Notes under the pieces: generated by a model
The model's input: only the letters and a program-made list of their open reading frames with translations
What the model was told of the DNA's origin: nothing
The model's database searches: none
Position numbers and translations under genes: made by a program
Source of the DNA: Nocardia iowensis
GTDB taxonomy: Bacteria > Actinomycetota > Actinomycetes > Mycobacteriales > Mycobacteriaceae
DNA length: 64,000 nucleotides
Reading direction: 5' to 3'
NCBI RefSeq assembly: GCF_019222765.1
Contig: NZ_CP078145.1
Location: 3,162,001 to 3,226,000 of the forward strand
Shown here: positions 18,259 to 26,903 of the stretch, piece after piece
Layout: each line of letters begins with the position of its first letter
How positions within the stretch are numbered: position 1 is the first letter of the stretch

Positions 18259-19128
18259 ATGACGACACATACCCTCACGACCCCCGAGTTCGACATCGCC
18301 TACGACGTGCACGGGCCGTTGCCCACCGCCGACGGACGTCCACCGCTGTTCCTGATCGCCCTGCCGATGGACGCCAGCGGCTTTCGCGCGCTGACGCCGC
18401 GTTTTCCCGATCGCACCGTGGTCACCTACGACCCGCGCGGCCTCGGCCGCAGCGTCCGCAAAGACGGTCGGGTCGACAATGTGCCGACCGTGCACGCCGA
18501 CGACGTGCATGCCGTGATCGAGGCGCTCGGCGCGGGTCCGGTCGAGATGTTCGCGAGCAGTGGCGGCGCGATCGTCGCGCTCGCGCTCGTGACGGCCTAC
18601 CCCGGCGATGTGACCACGCTGGTGGCCCACGAGCCGCCGCTCATTTCGGTACTTCCGGACGCGGCGGCTGTCGAGCGTGCCCGCGCCGATTATCGCGACG
18701 TGTACGAGGCCAAGGGTTTCGGTGCGGGCATGGCGGCCTTCATCGCGATGACGTCGTGGCAGGGCGAGATCACCGAGGAGTACTTTGCCCAGCCCGCCCC
18801 GGACCCCGCTGTGTTCGGGCTGCCGAGCGAGGACGACGGCAGCCGCGATGACCCGCTGCTGTCGGACCGGTCCTGGGCCGTCAGCAGCTATCGGCCCGAC
18901 TTCGCCGCACTCGCGGCGGCGCCGACCCGTGTCGTGATCGCCGTGGGCGAGGAGTCGCTGGGCACGTTCTGCGGACGCACGTCGGTGGCCGCCGCCGAGC
19001 GGCTCGGTCAGCAGGCGACCGTGTTTCCCAGCCACCACGGTGGGTTCATCGACGAAGAATTCGGCTACGCCGGGCAGCCCGAGGCGTTTGCTCGGACACT
19101 GCGTGAGGTTCTCGACGGAAAGAAGTGA
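18259..19128 (+). CDS. Alpha/beta hydrolase
   Basis: The 289-residue protein has an alpha/beta-hydrolase fold: the strand and loop VVTYDPRGLGRS, the nucleophile elbow FASSGGAIVAL (Ser within S-S-G-G, a relaxed form of GxSxG), and the late His in PSHHGGFIDEEFG. Its length suits small actinobacterial esterase- or hydrolase-like proteins. The substrate is unknown. It lies alone, about 100 bases after the XRE pair and more than 300 bases from the next gene. Confidence 0.85.
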   Translation: MTTHTLTTPEFDIAYDVHGPLPTADGRPPLFLIALPMDASGFRALTPRFPDRTVVTYDPRGLGRSVRKDGRVDNVPTVHADDVHAVIEALGAGPVEMFASSGGAIVALALVTAYPGDVTTLVAHEPPLISVLPDAAAVERARADYRDVYEAKGFGAGMAAFIAMTSWQGEITEEYFAQPAPDPAVFGLPSEDDGSRDDPLLSDRSWAVSSYRPDFAALAAAPTRVVIAVGEESLGTFCGRTSVAAAERLGQQATVFPSHHGGFIDEEFGYAGQPEAFARTLREVLDGKK

Positions 19129-19279
19129 TACCACCCGTCGTGCTATCGAAAGGGCAATTACTGCGCGCGAATGGGGGGAGTAGAGCCTGTACTGATGATC
19201 TTATTCGGTAAGGCAAGTTTTCGATTGTCTCATGGGTGCGCCGCTTTGTCCAACCCCACGCTGAGCTGCATAAATGCTC

Positions 19280-19311
19280 GCACTGTGCTGCTTGCCCGGC
19301 GCAGCACAGTG
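19280..19311. terminator. Hairpin in the 316-bp gap after the hydrolase
   Basis: GCACTGTGCTGC pairs with GCAGCACAGTG over 11 bp around a nine-base loop; no T-tract follows. The gap 19129-19444 is visibly AT-richer than its surroundings and holds nothing else I can name apart from the start signals of the next gene. The hairpin may be a terminator or a protein-binding palindrome. Confidence 0.4.
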
Positions 19312-19444
19312 TGCGGTCTTTGTAATTGATTAGCGCGTAAAGCTGATTGTCAAAACCTTCCTTCATCTGTCTGAGACAGTGTATCGTTCTGTCCACCCTG
19401 ACGCAACGGCCGAAGCTCCGCTGCTCGCCTCAGGAAAACGAACT

Positions 19445-20926
19445 ATGTCGTTTGCGGAAGAAGAAGGGCGCACTGTGGCAAGAGGTCGAAATGCAAACTG
19501 GAAACAGCCGGTTCTCCGGAGGCAGCGGCAACTGGTTGTCGCCGCCGTAGCGGTCGCGGCCGGGGTGGGAATGGCTCCGGCGGTCACCGCCGCACCGAGC
19601 GTCCAGCCCGAGCCGTACCCCGATCCACCGGCGTGCGGCATCTGGGGATGCACCACCGAGGCGCCGGTCTTGCCGGTCGCGTACCCGGACCCGCAGCCGT
19701 TTCCGGACGTGCCTGCGGGCGGCTGGACCATCGAGAACCCGCCACCGGCCACCGAACCGTTGTACTGGGCGGACTTCGACCGGGACGGCGCCGTCAACTG
19801 GGCCGACAACTGCGTGCTCGTCCCCAACGCCGATCAATCGCCTGCCGTCCGGCCCGAAGGTGCTCCGGTGCCGGTCAATCCGAGTTCGCATCGACTCGCG
19901 ACGGAGTGGAAAGACGCCAATCCCGGGGCGATGTACCGGACTTCGGACGAACTCGGCGCGGCGTGTTCGAACTACAACGACAACTGGCGGCGGACGGTCA
20001 TGGCCTTCCGTGTCTCCAGCAATGATCGCAAGCGCCAGATCTTCGAGTTCCTCGGTCGAGGTGGGCCGCTGTTCGGCGAGGACACCCTCACCCTCGCGGT
20101 CCCCACCTGCTCGCGTCTGGATATCATCGGCAACATTCTCGAATGGGGCTTCCGGCTTCCCGAAGGGCTGATCACCGAGCCGCTGAAGCGAATCCTCACG
20201 CCGCTGCTCACCGACCCATTCAGTTGCAGCACAGGGGTTTTGGCCCGGCTGGGCGAGGAGCTCGGCCAAATGGTGTGGGCGGGCAAGCATCTGTACACAC
20301 CGACCAACGAGGGCGGGGCGATCACCAACCGCTTCTTTGCCCCCGTCACCGAGGTGGGGGTGTTCGATCCACTGATCAAGATGATGCCGTGGCTGTTCCC
20401 TGGTGGCACGGGGCAGACCGTCCAAGGGCGGGTCCGCACGGACGCTCGGTCTCCGTGGGATGGGCGGCAAGCCACCGCGATCGACTGGCGACAGGTGTCC
20501 GACACCGGCATCGGTCTACCGGGGAGTCGATGGACCATCACGGACGGACGGGCGACCGATCTGCTCGACGCCTTCGTCCGACTCGGCCAGGTCGCGGGTC
20601 CCGGACTCGAGGGTCAGATCCTGCGCGCGCTACCTCTCGCACTGGGCGAAGTCTGGCGGTCCATCCCTATTCTGGCTCAGCTCGACGTGAACTACCTGAT
20701 CTACGACTCGTGCCGGGCACTACAAGAAGGCTTCACCGCCTGTACCGCCGAGATCGCTCTGCGGCGAATCAACGACGGCGAAACCCGCTGGTACCAAGAA
20801 GGGTGGATGCCCTTCGTCACCATCGACCCCAACATGCTCAACCAGACAGCCTGGGAAGCAACGCATTTCAACGAGATCATGCCGGAGTTCTACAACCTGC
20901 CGCCCAACAACGGCGTCGACAACTAG
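19445..20926 (+). CDS. Large secreted protein with a thrombospondin type 3-like calcium motif
   Basis: A signal peptide (QLVVAAVAVAAGVGMAPAVTA, ending near residue 50) is followed by a Pro-rich stretch. A TSP3-like repeat then reads DFDRDGAVNWADNCVLVPNADQS, with the DxDxDG spacing and the DNC Cys typical of calcium-binding repeats. The remaining 350 residues (for example FRVSSNDRKRQIFEFLG) match nothing I recognise; several Cys residues could form disulfides. The ATG at 19445 has AGGAAAA upstream. A GTG at 19475 with AAGGG would give a more compact signal peptide and may be the true start. The stop is one base from that of the convergent VOC gene. Confidence 0.75.
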   Translation: MSFAEEEGRTVARGRNANWKQPVLRRQRQLVVAAVAVAAGVGMAPAVTAAPSVQPEPYPDPPACGIWGCTTEAPVLPVAYPDPQPFPDVPAGGWTIENPPPATEPLYWADFDRDGAVNWADNCVLVPNADQSPAVRPEGAPVPVNPSSHRLATEWKDANPGAMYRTSDELGAACSNYNDNWRRTVMAFRVSSNDRKRQIFEFLGRGGPLFGEDTLTLAVPTCSRLDIIGNILEWGFRLPEGLITEPLKRILTPLLTDPFSCSTGVLARLGEELGQMVWAGKHLYTPTNEGGAITNRFFAPVTEVGVFDPLIKMMPWLFPGGTGQTVQGRVRTDARSPWDGRQATAIDWRQVSDTGIGLPGSRWTITDGRATDLLDAFVRLGQVAGPGLEGQILRALPLALGEVWRSIPILAQLDVNYLIYDSCRALQEGFTACTAEIALRRINDGETRWYQEGWMPFVTIDPNMLNQTAWEATHFNEIMPEFYNLPPNNGVDN

Positions 20927-20927
20927 G

Positions 20928-21320
20928 TCAGCGTTGGCTGATGCAGAAGGGCTGGCCGGACGGGTCGAGCAGGACCGTCCACTGTTCGCCGCCGGGTTGG
21001 AAGTCCGGTTTGGTGGCACCGAGGTCCACCAGCCGTCGCTCGGCGTCGGCGACATCGGCGAAGCTCAGATCCAGATGGAAGGGCAGTTCATCGGCGGGCC
21101 AGTTCGGGGCACGGAATTGCTTGGCGGTGTAGAACACGTAGGTCGTCGTGCCGTCGGTAACCAAAAAGGCGACAGGAACGCCGTTCTCGTCCGGAAATTC
21201 CTGAGCGATCTCCCAACCCAGTGCCGCCGCGTAGAACTCGGCCAGCGCCCGGCCATCGGCAGCCCAGAAGGCATAGGAGGCGACGGTCGCCGAAGGTGTC
21301 GAGCTGGAGTTACCTGACAT
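20928..21320 (-). CDS. VOC-family (glyoxalase/bleomycin-resistance fold) protein
   Basis: The 130-residue protein is one VOC unit pair: SYAFWAADGRALAEFYAAALGWEI at the start, FHLDLSFADVADAERRLVDLGA in the middle and VLLDPSGQPFCI at the end. Such proteins are metal-dependent isomerases or lyases, or drug- and toxin-binding proteins. The ATG at 21320 is chosen because AAGGAAGG lies seven bases upstream and the sequence fits the family from there. It diverges from the DUF5709 gene over a region with two matching palindromes. Confidence 0.82.
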   Translation of the reverse strand: MSGNSSSTPSATVASYAFWAADGRALAEFYAAALGWEIAQEFPDENGVPVAFLVTDGTTTYVFYTAKQFRAPNWPADELPFHLDLSFADVADAERRLVDLGATKPDFQPGGEQWTVLLDPSGQPFCISQR

Positions 21321-21442
21321 GGCGAAACCTTCCTTCAGGCCCGGTGGGCGTACTGGCCGACCAGCCCGAACGCGGAGGAACGGCATGATCTTCTCCTTGT
21401 CGATGTTCGCCACCTTTGGCGGCGGGGAAGTGACCTGATCTA

Positions 21443-21456
21443 GGTACATTTGTACC
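21443..21456. promoter_or_regulatory. Palindrome GGTACA-NN-TGTACC, copy 1
   Basis: This perfect 14-bp inverted repeat lies in the 378-bp divergent region between the VOC and DUF5709 genes. A second copy lies 58 bp away. It is probably a repressor or activator site; the regulator is unknown. Confidence 0.55.
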
Positions 21457-21500
21457 TTATGGGGTTGCTGATGCTGTGCTATGTGGTATGGCTCGCATTG

Positions 21501-21514
21501 GGTACATGTGTACC
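21501..21514. promoter_or_regulatory. Palindrome GGTACA-NN-TGTACC, copy 2
   Basis: This copy has the same perfect palindrome arms as the one at 21443 and a different central dinucleotide. The 58-bp spacing is about five and a half helical turns. The rest of the region holds the ribosome-binding sites of the flanking genes and no further gene. Confidence 0.55.
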
Positions 21515-21698
21515 GACACCGCTCGAGGCATCACTAGGCGCCACCACTGCTGCTGTTTCGCCGCAGGACTCGCGGGTACTTCGCGGCCGTTGGTTGCTGA
21601 CCGGTCGAGTCGTTGTGGAAGTACCCAGGGGCGGCCCCGGCCGTCGCCGGTTGAACAGCACCGTGGCGGGAAGTCACGTACTGGCAGAGGAGGTATCA

Positions 21699-22124
21699 AT
21701 GACGGAACAGGGCGAAAACACTTACGATCCGCCACAGGACTCCGGTACGCCGGACTCGGTGGAAACCGACCCGGCCGCGCTCAACAGTGCAGAGGATCTC
21801 GACGAAGACCGGTTGCGGGTCGATCCCCAAGAACGCGGGATGGATCCTCCTGAGCACTGGTCGGGTGTCACCAAATACGGCATGACGCCGTGGGAAGAAG
21901 CCCACCCGCGACCCTTGGATGAACGCTTGGCCGAAGAACAGCCCGACGTCACGGTGGAAACCGCGCCAGTGGAACCGGACTCGGCACTTTCCGATCCCGT
22001 CGGCCTGCGGAGCAGCGACGATGACCTCACCATAAGCAGCTACGAAGAGGACCTAGGCATCGCCGCCGACATAGCAGGCGGGTCCGTACCTCAGGAGATC
22101 CGAGAACCCGCTTCCCCGGAATGA
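21699..22124 (+). CDS. DUF5709 family acidic protein
   Basis: The 141-residue, very acidic, probably largely disordered protein matches the layout of actinobacterial DUF5709 proteins: ENTYDPPQ, then LDEDRLRVDPQERGMDPPEHW, and YGMTPWEEAHPRPLDERLAEE. The family's function is unknown. A GAGGAGG ribosome-binding site gives a firm start. Its promoter region contains twin palindromes shared with the divergent VOC gene. Confidence 0.75.
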   Translation: MTEQGENTYDPPQDSGTPDSVETDPAALNSAEDLDEDRLRVDPQERGMDPPEHWSGVTKYGMTPWEEAHPRPLDERLAEEQPDVTVETAPVEPDSALSDPVGLRSSDDDLTISSYEEDLGIAADIAGGSVPQEIREPASPE

Positions 22125-22272
22125 CGTGGTCGGCGGATCCGGCGCGGCGGGTGGCCGGAGGGCGCGGCAGGACAGCGATGCGAAGCGTTTGCCGCCCCCG
22201 CGCGCGGGCATCCCGTCAATGCTCGAGAGCTCGGGTGTGGTGCAGCCCGTCCTGCTGGATCGAGGTGCTGTG

Positions 22273-22452
22273 ATGACCGAGGACGCAATCCAGTCGCGCG
22301 AGACGATCTCCTTCGCCCGCGGCGTGCTGATGGCTTGCGAGTACCTGGACCCCGACAATGCCTACCGGCGGCTGATCGAGCTGGCTCAGCACAGTCGCAC
22401 CTCGGTACGGCAGGCCGTCGCGTCGACCACGCAGACAGCAGAGGGCGGCTGA
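22273..22452 (+). CDS. Single-domain ANTAR-type protein
   Basis: The 59-residue protein consists almost only of an ANTAR-like RNA-binding helix bundle: ETISFARGVLMACEYLDPDNAYRRLIELAQHSRTSVRQ follows the family pattern of a GVLM helix, a middle helix and the SRTSVRQ-type third helix. ANTAR proteins act as antiterminators by binding paired hairpins. No sensor domain is attached. The ATG at 22273 with AGGTG upstream is preferred; an ATG at 22219 would add 18 residues. The gene opens a closely spaced run of five plus-strand genes. Confidence 0.65.
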   Translation: MTEDAIQSRETISFARGVLMACEYLDPDNAYRRLIELAQHSRTSVRQAVASTTQTAEGG

Positions 22453-22455
22453 GCG

Positions 22456-22806
22456 GTGCACCCGCCGCGCGCGGACGACTACCGAGACCGACTGGTCGCG
22501 GCGTACAAAGCCAGCCAGTTGACGGTGGACGGATTGTGGCTGCGCTACCTCGCCCTCGGCGGCAACGTCGGCCGAATGGAAATCGAGGCCTACCTCAACG
22601 GACTGATGGCGGTGCCGACCCTGCAGCACGACGTTCTGGCGCACGCCATCAACGAACGTCTCGACGAAATCGCCCCGGCCCGCGCCCCCTACCTGCTCAT
22701 GCGCCCGCCCACCCTCGACGTCGACCGGCATCCGGCCGATACCGAGCGCGAGGTGAACCCCTTCGCCGCGCCGCACCGGCGATCCGAGCCCGACAGCGGA
22801 AATTAG
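22456..22806 (+). CDS. Conserved-looking hypothetical protein in the ANTAR cluster
   Basis: The 116-residue protein starts with GTG three bases after the ANTAR stop, so the two are co-translated. The core LVAAYKASQLTVDGLWLRYLALGGNVGRMEIEAYLNGL looks alpha-helical and amphipathic; the tail is Pro/Arg-rich. I do not recognise a named domain. Pairing with an ANTAR protein is the only functional hint. Confidence 0.6.
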   Translation: MHPPRADDYRDRLVAAYKASQLTVDGLWLRYLALGGNVGRMEIEAYLNGLMAVPTLQHDVLAHAINERLDEIAPARAPYLLMRPPTLDVDRHPADTEREVNPFAAPHRRSEPDSGN

Positions 22807-22952
22807 CGGTCGGTATGGACACGCCGGGAAACGTGTCGGTGCTGTTTGGCGGCTCGACCGCCGGGTAGGCGGTCGGGGAGTCGAACACGGTGAGCACCCG
22901 CCGCGCCCGCACTTGACATGTGCCACAGAGCAAACCGTTCGAAGGAGCACTC

Positions 22953-23471
22953 GTGAACTACCTCGATAAGGCGAAGGAGCAATTGACCGATCTGGTGGGC
23001 AAGGTGATCGACTCCGGCAGCAGCGGTGGCGGCACCCAGACGGTGACCATCAGTTGTCCTCGCGATCAGGTCGAACAGTTCTGGCGCGACCCCGAAAAGT
23101 TGTCCGCGGTGCTCGGCGACATCGCCGAGGTCCGGTCGACCGGACCCACCGGCTACCAATGGATTCTGCATCGGGGCGACGCCGAATCCATCACGTGGGA
23201 CACCACGTTGGTAGCGGAGGAGGGAAGCCTGCGTTTCGTCCGGGCTACGGGGAATGGTTCGTCCACCGAGGGAGCGGAGATCCAGCTGACGTTCCGGGAC
23301 GCACCCCACGATCTCGGTACCGAGGTGACGCTACGGGTGCAGTCACCCATACCCGACTTGCTCACCGGCGCAGCCGCATTCAAGGTGCTTTACCGAGCGC
23401 GCGCACTGCTGCAGACCGGTGAAGTGCCCACCCTCGCCCACAACCCGAGCGCGCGTGCGGCCGCTCACTGA
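22953..23471 (+). CDS. SRPBCC (START-like) family protein
   Basis: The 172-residue protein has the polyketide-cyclase/START-like pattern: VTISCPRDQVEQFWRDPEKL, EVRSTGPTGYQW, ITWDTTLVAEEGSLRF, and LTFRDAPHDLGTEVTLRV. The first 28 residues form a separate amphipathic helix (NYLDKAKEQLTDLVGKVIDSG). Members bind hydrophobic ligands. The GTG start has AAGGAG. It is 15 bases from the dehydrogenase gene, so a shared transcript and linked function are likely. Confidence 0.75.
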   Translation: MNYLDKAKEQLTDLVGKVIDSGSSGGGTQTVTISCPRDQVEQFWRDPEKLSAVLGDIAEVRSTGPTGYQWILHRGDAESITWDTTLVAEEGSLRFVRATGNGSSTEGAEIQLTFRDAPHDLGTEVTLRVQSPIPDLLTGAAAFKVLYRARALLQTGEVPTLAHNPSARAAAH

Positions 23472-23486
23472 ACCGGGAGACGATCA

Positions 23487-24656
23487 ATGCGTGCACTCTG
23501 CTGGAACGGCGTCAACGAACTCGCCGTCGAGACCGTTGACGACCCGTCGCTGCTCAACCCGCACGATGTCGTCGTGCGGGTTCGATTGACCACCACGTGT
23601 GGTTCCGACCTGCACTTCATCGACGGCTACCTGCCCGGCATGCGCGAAGGCGACGTGATCGGGCACGAGTTCATGGGCGAGATCGTCGAAGTGGGTAACG
23701 AAGTCACCGCGCGCAAAGTCGGTGACCGCGTAGTCGTTCCGTCGTTCATCGGCTGCGGATCATGCTGGTATTGCGATCACGAACTGTGGTCGTCGTGTGA
23801 CACGACGAATCCGAACGCCGAATTGCAACAGCCGGTACTGGGCTACCCAACCGGTGGGATCTACGGATACACCCATCCCTTCGGCGGTTATCAGGGCTCG
23901 CACGCGCAATACGTTCGGGTGCCGTTCGGCGACGTCAACTGTTTCACCATTCCCGACAGCGTCACCGACGAACAGGCGCTGTTCCTGTCCGATGCCGTGC
24001 CGACCGGCCTGATGGGCGCCGAGTTCTGCGACATCTCACCCGGCGACACGATCGCGGTATGGGGCAGTGGCGGTGTCGGGTTGATGGCCGGGCACACCGC
24101 CCGGCTGCTCGGCGCGGACCGGGTCATCGTCATCGATCGGTTCGAGGAACGGCTTGCTTTGGCGCACAAGCAGTTCGGTGCCGAAACCGTCGACTACACG
24201 GCCGTCGACAGTGTGCACGAGGCATTGCGGGAGATGACCGGTGGCCGCGGCCCGGACGCCTGTATCGACGCGGTCGGTATGGAAGGGCACGGCACCGGAC
24301 TGCAGCAGATCTACGACCGTGCCAAGCAACTGCTGCGGCTGGAGACCGACCGCGCGACCCCGTTACGCGAGGCGATCCTTGCCTGCCGCAAGGGCGGCGT
24401 CGTTTCGGTACTCGGCGTTTATGGTCTGACCGACAAGTTCCCGATGGGTGTGGTGACCAACAAGGGTCTGACGGTCCGGTCGTCGCAGCAGTACGGGCAG
24501 CGATACGTGCCGCGGATGTTCGATTACATCCAGCAGGGCGATCTCGATCCGTCGTATCTCATCACCCACGACCTGCCCCTAGAGGACGCGGTCCGCGGCT
24601 ACGACATTTTCAAGAACAAGCAGGAGGGTTGTGTCCGGGCGGTCTTCCGCCCATGA
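23487..24656 (+). CDS. Zinc-dependent alcohol dehydrogenase (medium-chain, formaldehyde dehydrogenase-like)
   Basis: The 389-residue medium-chain dehydrogenase oxidises an alcohol or aldehyde adduct with NAD. Catalytic zinc ligands appear in TTCGSDLHF and GHEFMGE; the structural zinc set is GCGSCWYCDHELWSSC. The coenzyme loop is WGSGGVGLMAG near residue 190, followed by Asp in VIVIDRF, which favours NAD over NADP. The insert around CRKGGVVSVLGVYGL and LRRLE-type segments resembles glutathione-independent formaldehyde dehydrogenase relatives. GGGAGA precedes the ATG. Confidence 0.88.
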   Translation: MRALCWNGVNELAVETVDDPSLLNPHDVVVRVRLTTTCGSDLHFIDGYLPGMREGDVIGHEFMGEIVEVGNEVTARKVGDRVVVPSFIGCGSCWYCDHELWSSCDTTNPNAELQQPVLGYPTGGIYGYTHPFGGYQGSHAQYVRVPFGDVNCFTIPDSVTDEQALFLSDAVPTGLMGAEFCDISPGDTIAVWGSGGVGLMAGHTARLLGADRVIVIDRFEERLALAHKQFGAETVDYTAVDSVHEALREMTGGRGPDACIDAVGMEGHGTGLQQIYDRAKQLLRLETDRATPLREAILACRKGGVVSVLGVYGLTDKFPMGVVTNKGLTVRSSQQYGQRYVPRMFDYIQQGDLDPSYLITHDLPLEDAVRGYDIFKNKQEGCVRAVFRP

Positions 24657-25126
24657 CCGAGAACAAGCGCAGCCTCGGCGGCTATGTGGCGACGATGACC
24701 CTGTACGCGATCGTCGTCGCCGCGGTCGCCCTATTGGGCAGTCTGACCAATCGGCAACTGCCGCGCGCCATGACGGTCCGCGAACTCGTGATCACCGCGT
24801 TCGCCGCACACAAACTTTCCCGCACCGTCACCAAGGCCGCGGTCACCGAACCCGTCCGGGCCCCGTTCACCCGACCGACCGACGACGACGGCGGCCCCGG
24901 CGAGGTGATAGAACAACCGAAGGCAGCCAATGGTATCCAGCGCAGTCTCGGTGAATTACTCAGCTGCCCGTTCTGTTTCGACGTCTGGGCAATCACCGGA
25001 TTCACCGTAGGCCACATATTCGCCCCCCGGGCGACCCGCATGGTCGCGGACTCGATGGCAGCCCTCGCCGGCGCCGACTTCCTACACCTCGCCTACGCGA
25101 AAGCCCAACAACTGGCCGAAGGTTAG
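24653..25126 (+). CDS. DUF1360 membrane protein
   Basis: The 157-residue protein has an N-terminal membrane segment ([18 protein letters not shown]), the DUF1360 landmarks [22 protein letters not shown] and the Cys motif [10 protein letters not shown], and a C-terminal hydrophobic segment. Its function is unknown. The ATG overlaps the dehydrogenase stop by four bases. The CPFC pair could bind metal or act in redox chemistry, which is inference. The stop overlaps that of the convergent DUF1801 gene by two bases. Confidence 0.8.
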   Translation: MTENKRSLGGYVATMTLYAIVVAAVALLGSLTNRQLPRAMTVRELVITAFAAHKLSRTVTKAAVTEPVRAPFTRPTDDDGGPGEVIEQPKAANGIQRSLGELLSCPFCFDVWAITGFTVGHIFAPRATRMVADSMAALAGADFLHLAYAKAQQLAEG

Positions 25127-25518
25127 GCGCTGACCGCTTTCTTCACGAGCTCACCGATTCGTGCCTCGTCGGCGGCGGTCAGTTTCGTCAACGCGAAAGC
25201 GGTCGGCCAGATGGTGCCGTCGTCGAGGTTCGCTATGTCGTTGAAGCCGAATGTCGCGTACCGCGCTTTGAACTTCTCCGCACTTTGGAAGAAGCAGACG
25301 ACCTTGCCGTCCTTGGCGTAGGCGGGCATGCCGTACCAGAGTTTCGGCGAAAGCTCTGGTGCGTTGGCTTTGATGATGGCATGGAGGCGTTCGGCCATCG
25401 TGCGATCGGAGTCCGACATCTCCGCGATCTTCGCGAGCACGTCGCGTTCCCCATCCGCCTTCGCCGCCCGTGGGCCGCGGCGCGCTGCCGTCTTCAGCTC
25501 CTGTGCGTGCTCCTTCAT
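25123..25518 (-). CDS. DUF1801-type protein, downstream part of an interrupted gene
   Basis: The 131-residue frame covers the main fold of small DUF1801/YdhG-like proteins: [49 protein letters not shown] and [21 protein letters not shown]. In this family the text before MKEHAQELK normally reads GFTAEERAA. Here the same residues occur upstream in frame, but the Arg codon is TGA. A GAGGA just before that TGA could let ribosomes restart at this ATG, so a functional shortened protein is possible. Confidence 0.7.
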   Translation of the reverse strand: MKEHAQELKTAARRGPRAAKADGERDVLAKIAEMSDSDRTMAERLHAIIKANAPELSPKLWYGMPAYAKDGKVVCFFQSAEKFKARYATFGFNDIANLDDGTIWPTAFALTKLTAADEARIGELVKKAVSA

Positions 25519-25524
25519 CGCGGC

Positions 25525-25599
25525 TCATTCCTCGGCGGTGAATCCCACCGAGGACTTGTTCTTCGCGGCGGCGTCCTTGTCGGACTGCTGAGCGTTCAT
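25525..25599 (-). pseudogene. Detached 5' end of the DUF1801 gene (24 codons)
   Basis: An ATG at 25599 with a strong GAGGAAA site opens a 24-residue frame ending SSVGFTAEE, then TGA, and two codons later in the same frame the ATG of the downstream part. One change, CGA to TGA, explains the break. Either the gene is a recent pseudogene or it is read by stop-and-restart. Confidence 0.65.
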
Positions 25600-25706
25600 T
25601 GCCGGTTTCCTCTCGGCCAACCTTGTTGGGACGATCTCCATGCTATGGAGCGGAGGCCGCAACCGGCTTCTTCGAAACTGATCAATTAATTGCTGTTGCG
25701 GGCCGC

Positions 25707-26531
25707 TCACAAACTGTTCGGCGCGGCGAGCACCGCGTTGAGTAGTTGGCCGAGGCGTTCGCCGGCGAGGCGGAGCTGGGCTTCGGCTATCGGGAGGAAT
25801 TGGCGGGTGTAGTCGTCGCCGATGGTGGACGACGCCGGGTAGAAGCCGGGGGTGTCGACGATCCGGCAACTGTCCTGCGCCCAGCGGACGGGATCGGTGT
25901 CCGGTTGTGCCGCGGGCAGGTCGGGTGCGGGGAGCGCGAGCAGCCGCTGCAACTCTTCTTGGTCACTGGCGTGACGGGTGTCGAGCATTCGGCTGTCCCA
26001 CACCGAGTGCAGATTGGTGCTGTGACCGAGGTACTGGACGCGGAATTCGTTTCCGCCGCGATCGCGGGCGTACCCGGCGTGCAACGGCTGATGAATGTCA
26101 CCGACGAAGTGCACGACGAATTTCAGGGCCTGGCGCCGGTCGGCATCCGAACGTGTGCTGTCGGCCAGCGTCGCGGTCTGCGTCCGAAGGGCCTCGATGA
26201 CGTTCTGCCCACCGTTGCCGTTCACCGCGGGATCGTACACGCAGCCATTCTCGCCGATATTGACGTAATGCCAAGGCGCCGAACGTTTCCCGAGCTCAGG
26301 GTCGTTGCGGCGCACGTCGTCGGCCCAGTTGGACACACCGGCGAGGGTGGGGTCGGGCTCACCGGACAGCAGGCGGCTGACCTCATCTCGCGCCCCCGCG
26401 CTCAGCCGCAGGTCGGCAATAGCGCCGGTGGTGTTGTGGCCCTGCACGCCCCACGCATTGGCCGAGGGTGGAACTGCCAACAGCATTGCGGCAAACGCAC
26501 ACACGCTCACCATCACGGCTCTACCTCGCAT
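25707..26531 (-). CDS. Secreted S1/P1-type zinc nuclease
   Basis: The 274-residue precursor has a signal peptide ending PSANA just before the Trp that supplies the first zinc ligand in this family (WGVQGH). The other ligands are all visible: NWADD, PWHYVNI, FVVHFVGDIHQPLH, GGNEF and NLHSVWD. These trinuclear-zinc enzymes degrade single-stranded nucleic acid outside the cell. The length is normal. GGAGGG lies eight bases before the ATG. No neighbour suggests a dedicated pathway; scavenging phosphate or nucleosides is the usual role. Confidence 0.92.
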   Translation of the reverse strand: MRGRAVMVSVCAFAAMLLAVPPSANAWGVQGHNTTGAIADLRLSAGARDEVSRLLSGEPDPTLAGVSNWADDVRRNDPELGKRSAPWHYVNIGENGCVYDPAVNGNGGQNVIEALRTQTATLADSTRSDADRRQALKFVVHFVGDIHQPLHAGYARDRGGNEFRVQYLGHSTNLHSVWDSRMLDTRHASDQEELQRLLALPAPDLPAAQPDTDPVRWAQDSCRIVDTPGFYPASSTIGDDYTRQFLPIAEAQLRLAGERLGQLLNAVLAAPNSL

Positions 26532-26722
26532 CGAGAAATCCCTCCACGGCGCTTCGTGCGGCCTCGCGGCCGCCTCGGTGACGCTGATCCGCAGAACCCG
26601 CGTCGCGGCATGCCGAAGCCCGAGTTCTGGTGCGTCTGTTGCGCACCCGAGTGTCCGGGATAACTTCTATTCAGAAGCAAACGCCAGGCGAAATCTTCGC
26701 GGCGAGGTGGTCCAGGAACGAG

Positions 26723-26875
26723 TCAGAAGCCGTGGAACTCCGCGAGTTCGATCGCCTCGTCGTCCCATTCCCGCTCGATCGCGAGGCGCTGCTCTTCCGG
26801 CAGGTCCGGGCGCCAACCGCGGCGGCGCCAGAATTCCTCCCGCTGTTCCCTGGTGAGTTCGGGGGTATCGCTCAT
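26723..26875 (-). CDS. Small acidic protein downstream of the toxin operon
   Basis: The 50-residue protein starts at ATG 26875 with AGGAG ten bases upstream. It is rich in Glu, Arg and Trp (REQREEFWRRRGWRPDLPEE) and probably helical. It lies 28 bases below the second immunity-like gene on the same strand and may be the last gene of that operon. I do not recognise it. Confidence 0.5.
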   Translation of the reverse strand: MSDTPELTREQREEFWRRRGWRPDLPEEQRLAIEREWDDEAIELAEFHGF

Positions 26876-26903
26876 GGTGTGTCTGCTCCTTCGGTCGGCG
26901 TCC

